In this document: positions 23,982 through 31,545 of the stretch, one piece after another
Layout of the letters: each line of letters opens with the position of its first letter
Numbering within the stretch: the first letter of the stretch is position 1
Source of the DNA: an uncultured Christensenella sp.
Lineage (GTDB): Bacteria; Bacillota; Clostridia; Christensenellales; Borkfalkiaceae
Assembly: GCA_910585685.1 (NCBI GenBank)
Contig: CAJUEO010000007.1
Coordinates: 26,027-90,026 of the forward strand
DNA: 64,000 nt
Direction: 5' to 3'
The notes under the pieces: generated by a model
The model's input: the letters and a program-made list of their open reading frames with translations, nothing else
What the model was told of the DNA's origin: nothing
The model's database searches: none
Translations under genes and position numbers: made by a program

Positions 23982-24350
23982 TTGACAAAGGACGAGGTTG
24001 GAATTGTAATAAAACGATACCGATTTATAATTCGTGCTATCCAACAAAATTTGCCGCAAGCAGTATTTTACAGCGGTGAAAGGAAGCAAATTATCGAAAT
24101 TTCCGAAGAAGTTAAGAGTATTTGCAAATTTATTCAAATAATATATGAAAATGAAGTGGACGAATGGGTTAAAAGTATGATAAAATGTTTATTACAAGGG
24201 CACAAAGATACTTATATAATTCGCACCAAGGATTGTTCAAAAAATTTATTTTATGCAAGAAAGAGCGCATTCTTAGGAAAATTGTTCAATCTATGCATTT
24301 ATAATAATCTTGTAACCTATGAAGAAATTTTAGAGGAGAAGATAGCCTAA
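23982..24350 (+). CDS. Hypothetical helical protein
   Basis: 122 residues, mostly alpha-helical and Lys/Glu/Ile-rich, with no known motif that I recognise. The start is TTG 23982 with AGGGG about 7 nt upstream. The protein has basic patches (IKRYRFIIRAI, SKNLFYARKSAFLGKLF) that could contact nucleic acid; that is speculation. Its stop overlaps the ATG of the next gene (TAATG). It opens the AT-rich island that contains the sigma factor and the peptidase. Confidence 0.6.
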   Translation: MTKDEVGIVIKRYRFIIRAIQQNLPQAVFYSGERKQIIEISEEVKSICKFIQIIYENEVDEWVKSMIKCLLQGHKDTYIIRTKDCSKNLFYARKSAFLGKLFNLCIYNNLVTYEEILEEKIA

Positions 24351-24565
24351 TGAAACCATTAATTGCAGAAGAGGTATTGAAGTACATGACTGATTTATTG
24401 TTGTATTATCTCGAACAACTCGCAGATATAGACAGCAATAGTGAACAGCAGTTTTTGTATGGGGAAAAGACAGCGTACACCGAGTGTCTCGAAGTGGTGC
24501 AGTATTGGGAGAAGGCCAAAGAATACGGCCTTGATTTCAATATAGAAAAAAGATACCCTCTTTGA
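24350..24565 (+). CDS. Hypothetical small acidic protein
   Basis: 71 residues, acidic and helical (MKPLIAEEVLKYMTDLLLYY, then YGEKTAYTECLEVVQYWEKA). Start and stop overlap with the upstream gene (TAATG) indicate a coupled pair. No family recognised. The following 179 nt (24566-24744) hold no gene and only AT-rich sequence with a probable promoter for the next gene. Confidence 0.58.
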   Translation: MKPLIAEEVLKYMTDLLLYYLEQLADIDSNSEQQFLYGEKTAYTECLEVVQYWEKAKEYGLDFNIEKRYPL

Positions 24566-24744
24566 TGATACTTATTGTTATATGTACCTCGAAGCTTGCC
24601 GCGGTTTTTGAGCGACAAGCTTACTTTTATGTAAAAAAGTAGCGCTTACCGCACTGAAATTCGGTATTATTTAACACCATAATATTATACTACTAAATTA
24701 TAATTCGGGTAGACTGTATATTAGAATATGAAAGAGGTCTAATA

Positions 24745-25056
24745 ATGGTCGAAGAATTAATTGAAAGATTAAAGGTTTATATTAAAGACAGCGGCTTGAC
24801 TATTTATAAGCTTACGATATTGGCGGATTTGTCGGAGAACACTATTTACAATTGGTTCAATAAAGGCGCCGAACCTACGATAAGCGCACTGGAATCAATA
24901 TGCAAAATATTAAAAATATCAATGGCAGAGTTGTTTTACGACGGCAAAGATGATATAATGTCTTATAAAGAGAGAGTTTTGTTGTCAAAATTCAAAACTT
25001 TATCAAACAAACAAAAAGATTTATTATTAAAACTTACAGAAGAATTAAAAACTTAA
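24745..25056 (+). CDS. Xre/Cro-C1 helix-turn-helix regulator
   Basis: 103 residues. Residues 8-65 form an HTH_3/Xre domain: SGLTIYKLTILADLSENTIYNWF gives the two recognition helices, followed by PTISALESICKILKISMAELF. A short charged C-terminal helix follows (FKTLSNKQKDLLLKLTEELK). AAAGAGG lies upstream of ATG 24745. It sits 24 nt before the sigma factor gene and probably regulates this island. Confidence 0.88.
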   Translation: MVEELIERLKVYIKDSGLTIYKLTILADLSENTIYNWFNKGAEPTISALESICKILKISMAELFYDGKDDIMSYKERVLLSKFKTLSNKQKDLLLKLTEELKT

Positions 25057-25080
25057 AATTTAACTAATGAGGAAGTACAG

Positions 25081-25614
25081 GTGTATTCGTATCATGAACA
25101 TGTCAGTTCGATATTGCGGTCGTTGAAAAAGGGCAATAAAGAAAATGTAAAAGTTTTATTTGAAATCACTTACAACCACCTAAAGTATATTGCTAAAAGA
25201 TATGTTATAGATATAAAAGATTGCGAAGACGTTTTAATGGAAGCTTATTTAAAAGTGATTAAATATATCGATTCTTACAACGTCGAGTGTGACGGATATA
25301 ACTGGTTGTGTAAAATTGTTCAAAACACGGCATATGATTTTAACGAAAAAGTAGAAATTAACGTATCGCTTGAAAATTTAATTGCCGACCGGTTGTTTTG
25401 CGAAAGCGTTAGTATCGAAGATTGTTTCGAGTCGATGAATTTGAACAATGAAATGCGCAAGTTGGAGCTTTACGATAGACAGATAGTATTTTATAGGTTT
25501 ATCTATGGCATGACTTTTGACGAAATAGCAATAAAACTGGGCAAAAGAAAATCTACCGTTCACAAGCAATATGTAAGAATTATGAAAGAATTAAAAATTT
25601 TATTGCGCGATTAG
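25081..25614 (+). CDS. ECF-type RNA polymerase sigma factor
   Basis: 177 residues. Sigma region 2 is visible as LFEITYNHLKYIAKRYVIDIKDCEDVLMEAYLKVIKYI-type sequence (residues 22-60) with YNWLCKIVQNTAYD. Region 4 is at the C terminus (LELYDRQIVFYRFIYGMTFDEIAIKLGKRKSTVHKQYVRIMKEL, about 125-170). There is no region 1 or 3, the ECF layout. The start is GTG 25081 with GAGGAA upstream. The gene is followed by a secreted peptidase and a one-helix membrane protein that fits an anti-sigma factor, so it is probably controlled by a membrane signal. Confidence 0.9.
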   Translation: MYSYHEHVSSILRSLKKGNKENVKVLFEITYNHLKYIAKRYVIDIKDCEDVLMEAYLKVIKYIDSYNVECDGYNWLCKIVQNTAYDFNEKVEINVSLENLIADRLFCESVSIEDCFESMNLNNEMRKLELYDRQIVFYRFIYGMTFDEIAIKLGKRKSTVHKQYVRIMKELKILLRD

Positions 25615-25653
25615 TGGACAAAACCTCTTTTTGTTATGTATATTAATTTAGTA
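25614..25653 (+). promoter_or_regulatory. Candidate promoter of the peptidase gene
   Basis: GTGGACAAAA begins at 25614, overlapping the sigma stop codon, followed by TATGTATATTAATTTAGTA (25635-25653). The same elements occur at 23804-23841. It may be the target of the neighbouring sigma factor; a degenerate SigA promoter is the alternative. Confidence 0.5.
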
Positions 25654-25673
25654 AAACAAAAGAGGAGATTTTT

Positions 25674-26519
25674 ATGTTGAAAATTTTTAAAAAAAGCTGC
25701 GCTTTTGTTGCCATCGCTATATTATTGATTAATATAACGTGCGTATTCGGCACAGGCGCGACCTATGAAAGGAACAGTCGTTATTCCGGCTACGGTGAGT
25801 ACGAAGGAATGACTCCGTATGCCACCGAAATAAGCCGCGAAACTATTAATTATACTCGTCGTGAGTATGAAAACATAGAAACCACCAACGGTGTGCCTAT
25901 GTATATGCCTACTGCCGGCTTAGAAAATGGATGCGGTTCGGTAGGCGGTGCTATAATAGTAGGTTTTTACGACAAGTATTACGAGAATTTAATTCCTAAC
26001 TTTACTCCGCATTTATCTTCGGGCAAATATAAAAACGGTGACATTACATATGTGCCTCAGCTTATGAGGGATTTATACACGCTTATGCGCACCAACGTTG
26101 ACGACGTGGGCGTAAGCGAGCCTGACTGTATAGAGGGATTAAAACAATACGTTAAAGGCAAGGGATATTCAATTCAAGTAAACAGTATTCGCAGCGGCAG
26201 CGTTGTAGATGAAAGTTCATTGAAAAATTCCCTTAACAACAATAAACCCGTATTGCTTTTCTGCGATAGGACGGATATTTATACCGTTGCAAGCAGCGGT
26301 ACTAATACGGATTTAGTTGTAGGTACTAATTTAACTTCCGCTGGGCACATAGTTGTAGCATACGGATTTTATACACTTAAATACTATAATGGAAATACAT
26401 TATTTAGAACGGACAAATATATAAACGTTGCAACCGGTTTATCAACATTAAAAAATATGTTTTTAAAAATTGAATCTACCGATTGGTGCAACGGCGCATA
26501 TTCTGTAGCCGTAAATTAG
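25674..26519 (+). CDS. Secreted papain-like cysteine peptidase (C39_2-like)
   Basis: 281 residues with a clear Sec signal (KKSCAFVAIAILLINITCVFG). After a spacer, residues 75-265 fit the papain-like C39-type fold: VPMYMPTAGLENGCGSVGG with the probable catalytic Cys near 87, and SAGHIVVAYGF with the probable His near 222. The Asp/Asn position may be in TDKYINVATG; this third residue is uncertain. A signal peptidase or lipid-anchor motif is not obvious. GAGGAG lies before ATG 25674. The context suggests that it processes an extracellular substrate under control of the ECF sigma factor; the substrate is unknown. Confidence 0.7.
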   Translation: MLKIFKKSCAFVAIAILLINITCVFGTGATYERNSRYSGYGEYEGMTPYATEISRETINYTRREYENIETTNGVPMYMPTAGLENGCGSVGGAIIVGFYDKYYENLIPNFTPHLSSGKYKNGDITYVPQLMRDLYTLMRTNVDDVGVSEPDCIEGLKQYVKGKGYSIQVNSIRSGSVVDESSLKNSLNNNKPVLLFCDRTDIYTVASSGTNTDLVVGTNLTSAGHIVVAYGFYTLKYYNGNTLFRTDKYINVATGLSTLKNMFLKIESTDWCNGAYSVAVN

Positions 26520-26528
26520 AGGAGGGCT

Positions 26529-27227
26529 ATGTCTAAAGAGCGTGATTTTCACAGATATATTGAAAATCAAAACAGAGAAGAAAAGGACGCAATGTGGAAA
26601 AAACTTGAAAGTCGCTTGGAAGAAGAAAGCGACAACGCGGAAAACTGCGGTGAAGTTTTAGTTTTGTCCAAAAATAGAAGCTTTAGCTATGTAAAGTATG
26701 TTGCAATATCCTGTATAGTTGCGCTTTTTTTGGGTTTAACTGTTTTTCTTATTGTAAATTACGGCTTTAAAAAGAACGACGGTTTTATCGATACCGAAAA
26801 CCGATATTGTACGTTTAACGACTATTACAAACAAGAAACTGTTACTACTATCAAGCAATACAATATAGAAAATAATACGGATTTTCTGTTTTTCGACTTC
26901 TATGATTTTACTGAATATTATAGTTGTTCACAATTTAAGTTAAATGATACGGATGAAATAATTTGTCTGTATGAAGAGATTGTAGACGCTGACGGTGCGA
27001 TTATAAGTTTATATGTAACAGATGATAAAACCGACTTAGATATATTAGAGTCATTTTCAACAAGTTGCGTCAACAATGCTATTATCAATTCCGTTAATGT
27101 TAGTTGGGGCGTAGAGTTTGGTTTAGCGTATGCTAAATTTGAAAGTGAAGATAATTGCTATTATTTTAGCGTAGATGTCGTTGAACAAGATTATATTTTA
27201 CAGCTTGTAGAGATGCTGTTAAATTAA
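26529..27227 (+). CDS. Single-pass membrane protein, probable anti-sigma factor
   Basis: 232 residues: a charged cytoplasmic N terminus (about 1-53, helical, Glu/Lys-rich), one transmembrane helix at about 54-78 (YVKYVAISCIVALFLGLTVF), and an extracytoplasmic domain of about 150 residues rich in Tyr, Asp and Asn. This topology is typical of ECF anti-sigma factors, and the gene lies in the same island 9 nt after the peptidase gene. No zinc HxxxCxxC motif is present, so it is not a ZAS-type anti-sigma. Function is inferred from topology and neighbours. Confidence 0.65.
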   Translation: MSKERDFHRYIENQNREEKDAMWKKLESRLEEESDNAENCGEVLVLSKNRSFSYVKYVAISCIVALFLGLTVFLIVNYGFKKNDGFIDTENRYCTFNDYYKQETVTTIKQYNIENNTDFLFFDFYDFTEYYSCSQFKLNDTDEIICLYEEIVDADGAIISLYVTDDKTDLDILESFSTSCVNNAIINSVNVSWGVEFGLAYAKFESEDNCYYFSVDVVEQDYILQLVEMLLN

Positions 27228-27239
27228 ACAAACCCACTT

Positions 27240-27271
27240 CCACGGGCAGACTTTCGTCTGCCCGTGGTTTT
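27240..27271 (+). terminator. Terminator of the sigma/peptidase island
   Basis: Perfect 12-bp stem (27240-27251 with 27256-27267, loop TTTC) followed by TTTTAT. Confidence 0.92.
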
Positions 27272-27278
27272 ATTTAAA

Positions 27279-27307
27279 TTGACTATTTTTGAAAAGAAAT
27301 ATATAAT
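27279..27307 (+). promoter_or_regulatory. Promoter of the MFS gene, leaderless arrangement
   Basis: TTGACT (27279-27284) and TATAAT (27302-27307), spacing 17; the ATG follows 6 nt later at 27314. Confidence 0.82.
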
Positions 27308-27313
27308 TATAAT

Positions 27314-28483
27314 ATGTTTGCATTGCTAATTGCCATAATATATTTAAGCTTTATAAGTCTGGGATTGCCCGATTCGCTTTTGGGCGCGGCTTGGCCGGTA
27401 ATGCGCATACAGTTTGACGCTCCGCTGTCCTTTGCCGGAATTATTTCCATGATAATTTGCGGTGGGACGATAGTTTCAAGTCTTTTAAGCGACAGACTTA
27501 CAAAAAAGTTCGGCACGGGGCTTGTCACTGCGACAAGCGTAACTATGACTGCCGCTGCGCTGTTCTTGTTTTCGATAAGCACTCAATATTGGATGCTTGT
27601 AATATTTGCAATACCATACGGGCTGGGCGCAGGCGGTGTGGACGCTTCGCTGAATAATTACGTTGCGCTGCATTTAAAGGCGCGGCATATGAGCTGGCTG
27701 CACTGTATGTGGGGCGTGGGCGCTGCCGTAAGTCCGTACATAATGAGCTTTGCCCTGACGGGCGGTTCGGGCTGGCAGCAGGGATATTTTATTGTCGCGG
27801 TAATTCAGATATCGCTTTCGGCGGCAATTTTTATAAGTCTGCCGCTCTGGAAAAAATGCGCAAAAAAAGAGGGTGCGGCTTCGGACGAACAGGTCAAAAG
27901 CCAACCCGTCAAGTTTAAAGAAATTTTTAAAATAAAGGGCGCGGTGGCGTGTTTTATATGCTTTTTCTGCTATTGCGCGCTCGAACAGACAACTATGCTT
28001 TGGGCAAGCAGCTTTATGATAAGCCACAACGGCATCACTGCGGAGGACGCGGCTAAGTTTGCAAGTCTGTTTTTTATAGGCATTACCGTCGGGCGTGCGA
28101 TAAACGGGTTTTTGACGCTTAACTTTTCGGACAAAACGCTTATACGGTCGGGGCAGGCGCTCATTTTGCTGGGCATAGTATTTGTTTTTATTCCCGATAT
28201 TTCCACGCTGACTATTGCGGGGTTTATTATTATCGGGTTGGGGTGCGCGCCCGTGTATCCCTGTATCATTCATATGACTCCGTCGCTATTCGGGGAGGAT
28301 AAGTCGCAGGCAATGATTGGCGTGCAAATGGCAAGCGCGTACCTCGGCTCGTGTCTGGCGCCGCCCGTCTACGGGCTTGTGGCAAACCACATTTCCCCCG
28401 AGCTTTTGCCCGTATATCTTGTAATTTTTCTCGCGCTGATGGTTACTATGCACGAAGCGGTCGTCAAGCGAACTAAAAAGTAA
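27314..28483 (+). CDS. MFS transporter, probably leaderless
   Basis: 389 residues with 12 predicted helices of the major facilitator superfamily. The first helix contains LSFISLGLPDSLLGAAWPVM; the loop 2-3 motif is SDRLTKKFGTG (a DRxxRR-like pattern). A long central loop with Lys residues divides the halves. The FGLPDSLLG-type start resembles sugar or nucleoside-related MFS proteins, but no substrate can be given. No ribosome site precedes ATG 27314 and the -10 box ends 6 nt upstream, so transcription should start at or next to the ATG. Confidence 0.9.
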   Translation: MFALLIAIIYLSFISLGLPDSLLGAAWPVMRIQFDAPLSFAGIISMIICGGTIVSSLLSDRLTKKFGTGLVTATSVTMTAAALFLFSISTQYWMLVIFAIPYGLGAGGVDASLNNYVALHLKARHMSWLHCMWGVGAAVSPYIMSFALTGGSGWQQGYFIVAVIQISLSAAIFISLPLWKKCAKKEGAASDEQVKSQPVKFKEIFKIKGAVACFICFFCYCALEQTTMLWASSFMISHNGITAEDAAKFASLFFIGITVGRAINGFLTLNFSDKTLIRSGQALILLGIVFVFIPDISTLTIAGFIIIGLGCAPVYPCIIHMTPSLFGEDKSQAMIGVQMASAYLGSCLAPPVYGLVANHISPELLPVYLVIFLALMVTMHEAVVKRTKK

Positions 28484-28486
28484 TTT

Positions 28487-28530
28487 AAAAGCAGCAAGTC
28501 GGAAGTTGCGCCGACTTGCTGCTTTTCTTT
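28487..28530. terminator. Bidirectional terminator after the MFS gene
   Basis: 16-bp stem (28487-28502 with 28511-28526), 8-nt loop, A-run before and T-rich after, between converging genes. Confidence 0.9.
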
Positions 28531-29074
28531 ATTCTGTAAATAATTGGTCGGATAATTGTACAAAAATATCCGTCATATTTGTAAAAAAATGGTCCGCCCC
28601 GACAACGGTTGTTGTTCGGACGTTGAACTTTTTCGGCACGAGGGGAAGAAAGGGGCGGCTTGAATCTCTTTCTCCGACGGCTATAAGCATTTTTTCTCCG
28701 TTGAAATTTAGTACGCCGTTTTTTGTTCGGTCAATGTTGAGGTTCAATACGGGGTTTACCGCTACTACCCTTTTGATTTCGGGGAAAAGATAGGAATAGC
28801 AAATAGCGAGGTTTGCGCCTGCGGAATTGCCGAAAACGTATATTTTTTGGGGGTTGATTTGCGAGTAGACGCAATTTACTGCATTTTCGAACACTGCCGC
28901 AGGGTTGTCCCAGCAATCTTCGGGGGTTGCGACGACAAAGATCGAAGCGTTGCGCTCTTTGTTAAGTTTTTCGGCTATCATTGCGTACTTGCTGTCATAG
29001 CCCACGGTGTTGCCGCCAAGCCCCGTAAAAATAAGTACGGCTTCGGCGCCGCCTCTGTAAAAGTCAACCTGCAT
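28529..29074 (-). CDS. Small alpha/beta hydrolase, probably leaderless
   Basis: 181 residues of the alpha/beta-hydrolase fold. The nucleophile elbow is GNSAGA (Ser near 98), the acid is probably Asp in GERDSS near 139, and the His is in GADHFF near 162. The oxyanion region FTGLGGN lies near the start. Probable carboxylesterase or related; the substrate is unknown. The ATG at 29074 has no ribosome site. TATAAT ends exactly 6 nt before it, suggesting a leaderless mRNA. An MFS gene converges on it and may be unrelated. Confidence 0.82.
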   Translation of the reverse strand: MQVDFYRGGAEAVLIFTGLGGNTVGYDSKYAMIAEKLNKERNASIFVVATPEDCWDNPAAVFENAVNCVYSQINPQKIYVFGNSAGANLAICYSYLFPEIKRVVAVNPVLNLNIDRTKNGVLNFNGEKMLIAVGERDSSRPFLPLVPKKFNVRTTTVVGADHFFTNMTDIFVQLSDQLFTE

Positions 29075-29080
29075 ACAGGC

Positions 29081-29109
29081 ATTATAGCAGAATATACAGG
29101 TTAAAACAA
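29081..29109 (-). promoter_or_regulatory. Promoter of the hydrolase gene, leaderless arrangement
   Basis: Minus strand TTGTTT (29109-29104) and TATAAT (29086-29081), spacing 17, with 6 nt to the ATG. Confidence 0.72.
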
Positions 29110-29130
29110 CAGTTTAAGAGGGGGAATTTT

Positions 29131-29160
29131 TTGACAAACCCAACAAGTATATGCTATAAT
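29131..29160 (+). promoter_or_regulatory. Promoter of the small Xre gene
   Basis: TTGACA (29131-29136) and TATAAT (29155-29160), spacing 18. A leader of about 18 nt with a weak AGGTG site follows. Confidence 0.78.
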
Positions 29161-29184
29161 AAGTTATAATTTGATAGGTGTATT

Positions 29185-29388
29185 ATGGAATTCTCGAAAT
29201 TTTGCCTCGAAACAAGGTTAAAGCTTAATTTAAGTCAGGAAATGTTGGCGCGAAAGCTAAACGTGTCTTTTGCTACAATCAACCGCTGGGAGAACGGTAA
29301 AACCCTTCCTCAAAAGTTGACTTTATATCGCTTCGAAAAGTTCTGCAAAGAAAACGATATCGAGTTCGTTGCAACCTTAACACTTTGA
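29185..29388 (+). CDS. Small Xre-family helix-turn-helix protein
   Basis: 67 residues, essentially one HTH_3 domain: LETRLKLNLSQEMLARKLNVSFATINRWENGKTLPQ, then a terminal helix. Such a regulator directly upstream of a type III modification methyltransferase gene is a common arrangement, and the methyltransferase remnant follows at once. It may have controlled the restriction-modification locus before the locus decayed. Confidence 0.85.
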   Translation: MEFSKFCLETRLKLNLSQEMLARKLNVSFATINRWENGKTLPQKLTLYRFEKFCKENDIEFVATLTL

Positions 29389-29414
29389 AAAAACTATTGA
29401 GAGGAGATATTATA

Positions 29415-29627
29415 ATGCCAAATAAATTAGAGCTCACTTGGGTTGGCAAAGAAAAAGAATTGAAAGTCGAACCGAGGATATTGATTGAAAATCCCGATTT
29501 AAGCAATACGGCGCAGGACAAAAACACCGAGAATATTATAATTCACGGGGATAATTTGCTTGCCCTCAAAGCGTTGGAAAGCAAGTATGCGGGACAAGTT
29601 AAATGTATATATATCGACCCGCCCTAA
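29415..29627 (+). pseudogene. N-terminal remnant of a type III restriction-modification methyltransferase (Mod)
   Basis: 70 codons: MPNKLELTWVGKEKELKVEP, then RILIENPDLS, IHGDNLLALKALESKYAGQVKCIYIDPP. This is the conserved start of Mod proteins, ending exactly within the catalytic DPPY motif, where the frame meets a stop at 29625-29627. The intact family is over 500 residues, so the rest is deleted. GAGGAG precedes ATG 29415. The gene is non-functional. Confidence 0.88.
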
Positions 29628-29850
29628 ATCTCTTGCAAGAGTCTTGCTTCCGATTATGCGAGAATATCTGTCGTCTGAAAAGGGACAAAAAGACGTTGCC
29701 GAATGTCAACAATCACAATTGAATAAACTATCGAATAATAAAGAATCCCGTTAAATGGTATAGGGATAACGTCTGTAAAGACGGAACACGGAAAACCGCC
29801 GGAGCGAGCGGTATATAAATGGAAGATTATTAAGTTATTCCGTACATAAT
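29628..29850 (+). other. Decayed accessory DNA downstream of the Mod remnant
   Basis: No intact gene. An open frame from about 29622 to 29754 encodes KSLARVLLPIMREYLSSEKG and a polar tail, which looks like the C-terminal end of a small mobile-element-associated protein. Another short frame follows (SVKTEHGKPPERAVYKWK). They are probably fragments brought together by deletion. Identity is not established. Confidence 0.5.
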
Positions 29851-29865
29851 CTGATAGAAACGGCA

Positions 29866-29905
29866 AGCGGCAGAGCCAAATTTTTGGCTCTGCCGCTATT
29901 TTTAT
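29866..29905 (+). terminator. Hairpin terminator of the decayed island
   Basis: Perfect 15-bp stem (29866-29880 with 29883-29897) followed by ATTTTTATTT. Confidence 0.88.
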
Positions 29906-29988
29906 TTACAGAATTTTTCGTATTCTTCTATAAAAACAAATAATCCGAACGTCTTGCGAATTACGAAGAAGTTCGAATTATTACAATG

Positions 29989-30063
29989 TGGCTGGGGCGA
30001 AGTGATTCGAACACCCGAATGACGGAGTCAGAGTCCGTTGCCTTACCGCTTGGCGACGCCCCA
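29989..30063 (-). tRNA. tRNA-Gln(CTG)
   Basis: 75 nt with encoded CCA. Acceptor TGGGGCG/CGCCCCA, anticodon stem ACGGA/TCCGT with loop CTCTGAC (anticodon CTG, reads CAG), and T loop TTCGAAT all pair. The 3' end faces the decayed island at 29.2-29.9 kb, a typical insertion position. Confidence 0.95.
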
Positions 30064-30158
30064 ATATTGAAAATCGAAAAACCCGATTACTCAACTATTA
30101 TATATTTATTGAGAAAAAATTACAAGCGTTTTTAGCCGTGTTTTGTCAAATTTTTAAC

Positions 30159-30857
30159 TCAATTTTCAGCTTTGTATTCTACGGATGCGGCAGTAACCAA
30201 ATAAACCGCGCTTGCTTCGCAGGTCAAAAGCACACTGCAAATTTCGTTTGCGGTAGCGCCCGTTGTCAGAACGTCGTCCACCAAAATAAGTTTCTTGCCG
30301 TAAACTTCGCTTTTTTGCGCTTTGAAGCAGCCCCTTAAGTTGTCCTCGCGCTCTTTGCGAGTAAGCGTTTTCTGCTGTTTGGTGCTTTTGACTTTTTCCA
30401 GCGCATTTTCCAAGACGGGTATGCCCGTTCTCTTTGAAATTGCCGATGCAAGCAGTTTTGCCTGATTATAGCCGCGCTTGCGCACGTCGGACTTCAACAT
30501 GGGCGTAAATACCAGTGCGTCGCAATTTGGCAGTTGAGCAATTTTTGCCGTCATCAAGTCTGCAAAATATTCCTTCAAATATCCGCTGCCGTTCTTGAAT
30601 TTATGGACGAGCACGGCGGAGTTGTCGCAATAAACCAGCGCGGAGACGCCTGCGGCAAACTTGGGCGGCTCGTACTTGCAGTCGAGGCAAATTTCGGGGC
30701 GCACGGTCTTTCTGCCGCAAACGGGACAGGTAACGCCGTCGTTAAACCGCATATCTTTAAAACAACTTTTGCATAGGTTGTTCCCGAAAGTTTCAACGCC
30801 GCAAATATCGCAGGTTAAGTTTCTTGGAAACAGTTTGTTTAACAATAAATCGAACAT
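30159..30857 (-). CDS. comF: ComF family phosphoribosyltransferase-like protein
   Basis: 232 residues. The N-terminal zinc-ribbon has Cys pairs (CDICG, CKSC, CPVCG, CLDC), as in ComFC. The C-terminal type I phosphoribosyltransferase fold has the PRPP loop LILVDDVLTTGAT near 190-202. ComFC supports DNA uptake/transformation in other bacteria; no other competence gene is in this window, and the protein may act more generally. It is the last gene of the ktrB-ktrA-comF minus-strand run, 31 nt after ktrA. Confidence 0.92.
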   Translation of the reverse strand: MFDLLLNKLFPRNLTCDICGVETFGNNLCKSCFKDMRFNDGVTCPVCGRKTVRPEICLDCKYEPPKFAAGVSALVYCDNSAVLVHKFKNGSGYLKEYFADLMTAKIAQLPNCDALVFTPMLKSDVRKRGYNQAKLLASAISKRTGIPVLENALEKVKSTKQQKTLTRKEREDNLRGCFKAQKSEVYGKKLILVDDVLTTGATANEICSVLLTCEASAVYLVTAASVEYKAEN

Positions 30858-30888
30858 TAAACCGTTGTCAAAGCGAAATGCGCTTAAA

Positions 30889-31542
30889 TTACTTTTTCTT
30901 GTTGGTAAAAGCTATTATTTTTTCGGTATTGCCGAATATTACCATCTTGTCGTGCTCCTCGAAAACCGTGTCGGGGGTGGGCATGGGCATAATGTTGTTG
31001 GCTTTTTTTATTGTCAGTATGTTTATGTCGTATATTGCGCGTGCGTTTACTTCGCGTATCGATTTGCCTATCCATTTTGTGGGAACGGCAATTTCAAAAA
31101 TAGAGTAGGTCGAGTCAAGCTCGATATAGTCGTAAACGTTTTGCGCGTTGAGCTTTACGGCAAGTTTTTCCGCGGTGTCGCGGTTGGGATAAATAACTTC
31201 GTCGGCGCCGGCGCGCAACAAGAATTTTTTCTGTATTTCGGTGTTTGCCTTTGAAATTATATACTTAGCGTTGAAGTCGCGCAGTAGCGAAGTAATTTCA
31301 AGCGAACTTTGAAAGTCGTCCGCAATAGTTACGACGCAGGCGTCATACGAGGGTATGTCGAGGGACTTTAAGTTGTCCTCGTTCATACAGTTGGCTATGA
31401 CCGCGCCTGTGTATTTGGGTGCAAGCGTATTGATAATGTTCTCGTCCTTGTCGACAATCATAACGTCGTCGCCCATATTTACGAGTTTATTGCCCAATAT
31501 TTGCCCGAATTGTCCCATTCCGATTAGTAAAACGTTCTTCAT
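30889..31542 (-). CDS. ktrA: Ktr/Trk potassium uptake regulator (RCK protein)
   Basis: 217 residues. RCK_N Rossmann domain: VLLIGMGQFGQILGNKL (GxGxxG, residues 4-20), then an Asp-containing VDKDE. RCK_C domain from about 135. It forms the cytoplasmic nucleotide-gated ring under the KtrB channel-like subunit, sensing NAD(H)/ATP/ADP or c-di-AMP in homologues; the ligand here is inferred. ATG at 31542 lies 3 nt after the ktrB stop. Confidence 0.94.
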   Translation of the reverse strand: MKNVLLIGMGQFGQILGNKLVNMGDDVMIVDKDENIINTLAPKYTGAVIANCMNEDNLKSLDIPSYDACVVTIADDFQSSLEITSLLRDFNAKYIISKANTEIQKKFLLRAGADEVIYPNRDTAEKLAVKLNAQNVYDYIELDSTYSIFEIAVPTKWIGKSIREVNARAIYDINILTIKKANNIMPMPTPDTVFEEHDKMVIFGNTEKIIAFTNKKK

Positions 31543-31545
31543 AAA

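Noticed and set aside
29654..29866. Minus-strand open frame of 70 codons
   Set aside because: It lies across decayed sequence and a terminator flank, with no start signal or family likeness.
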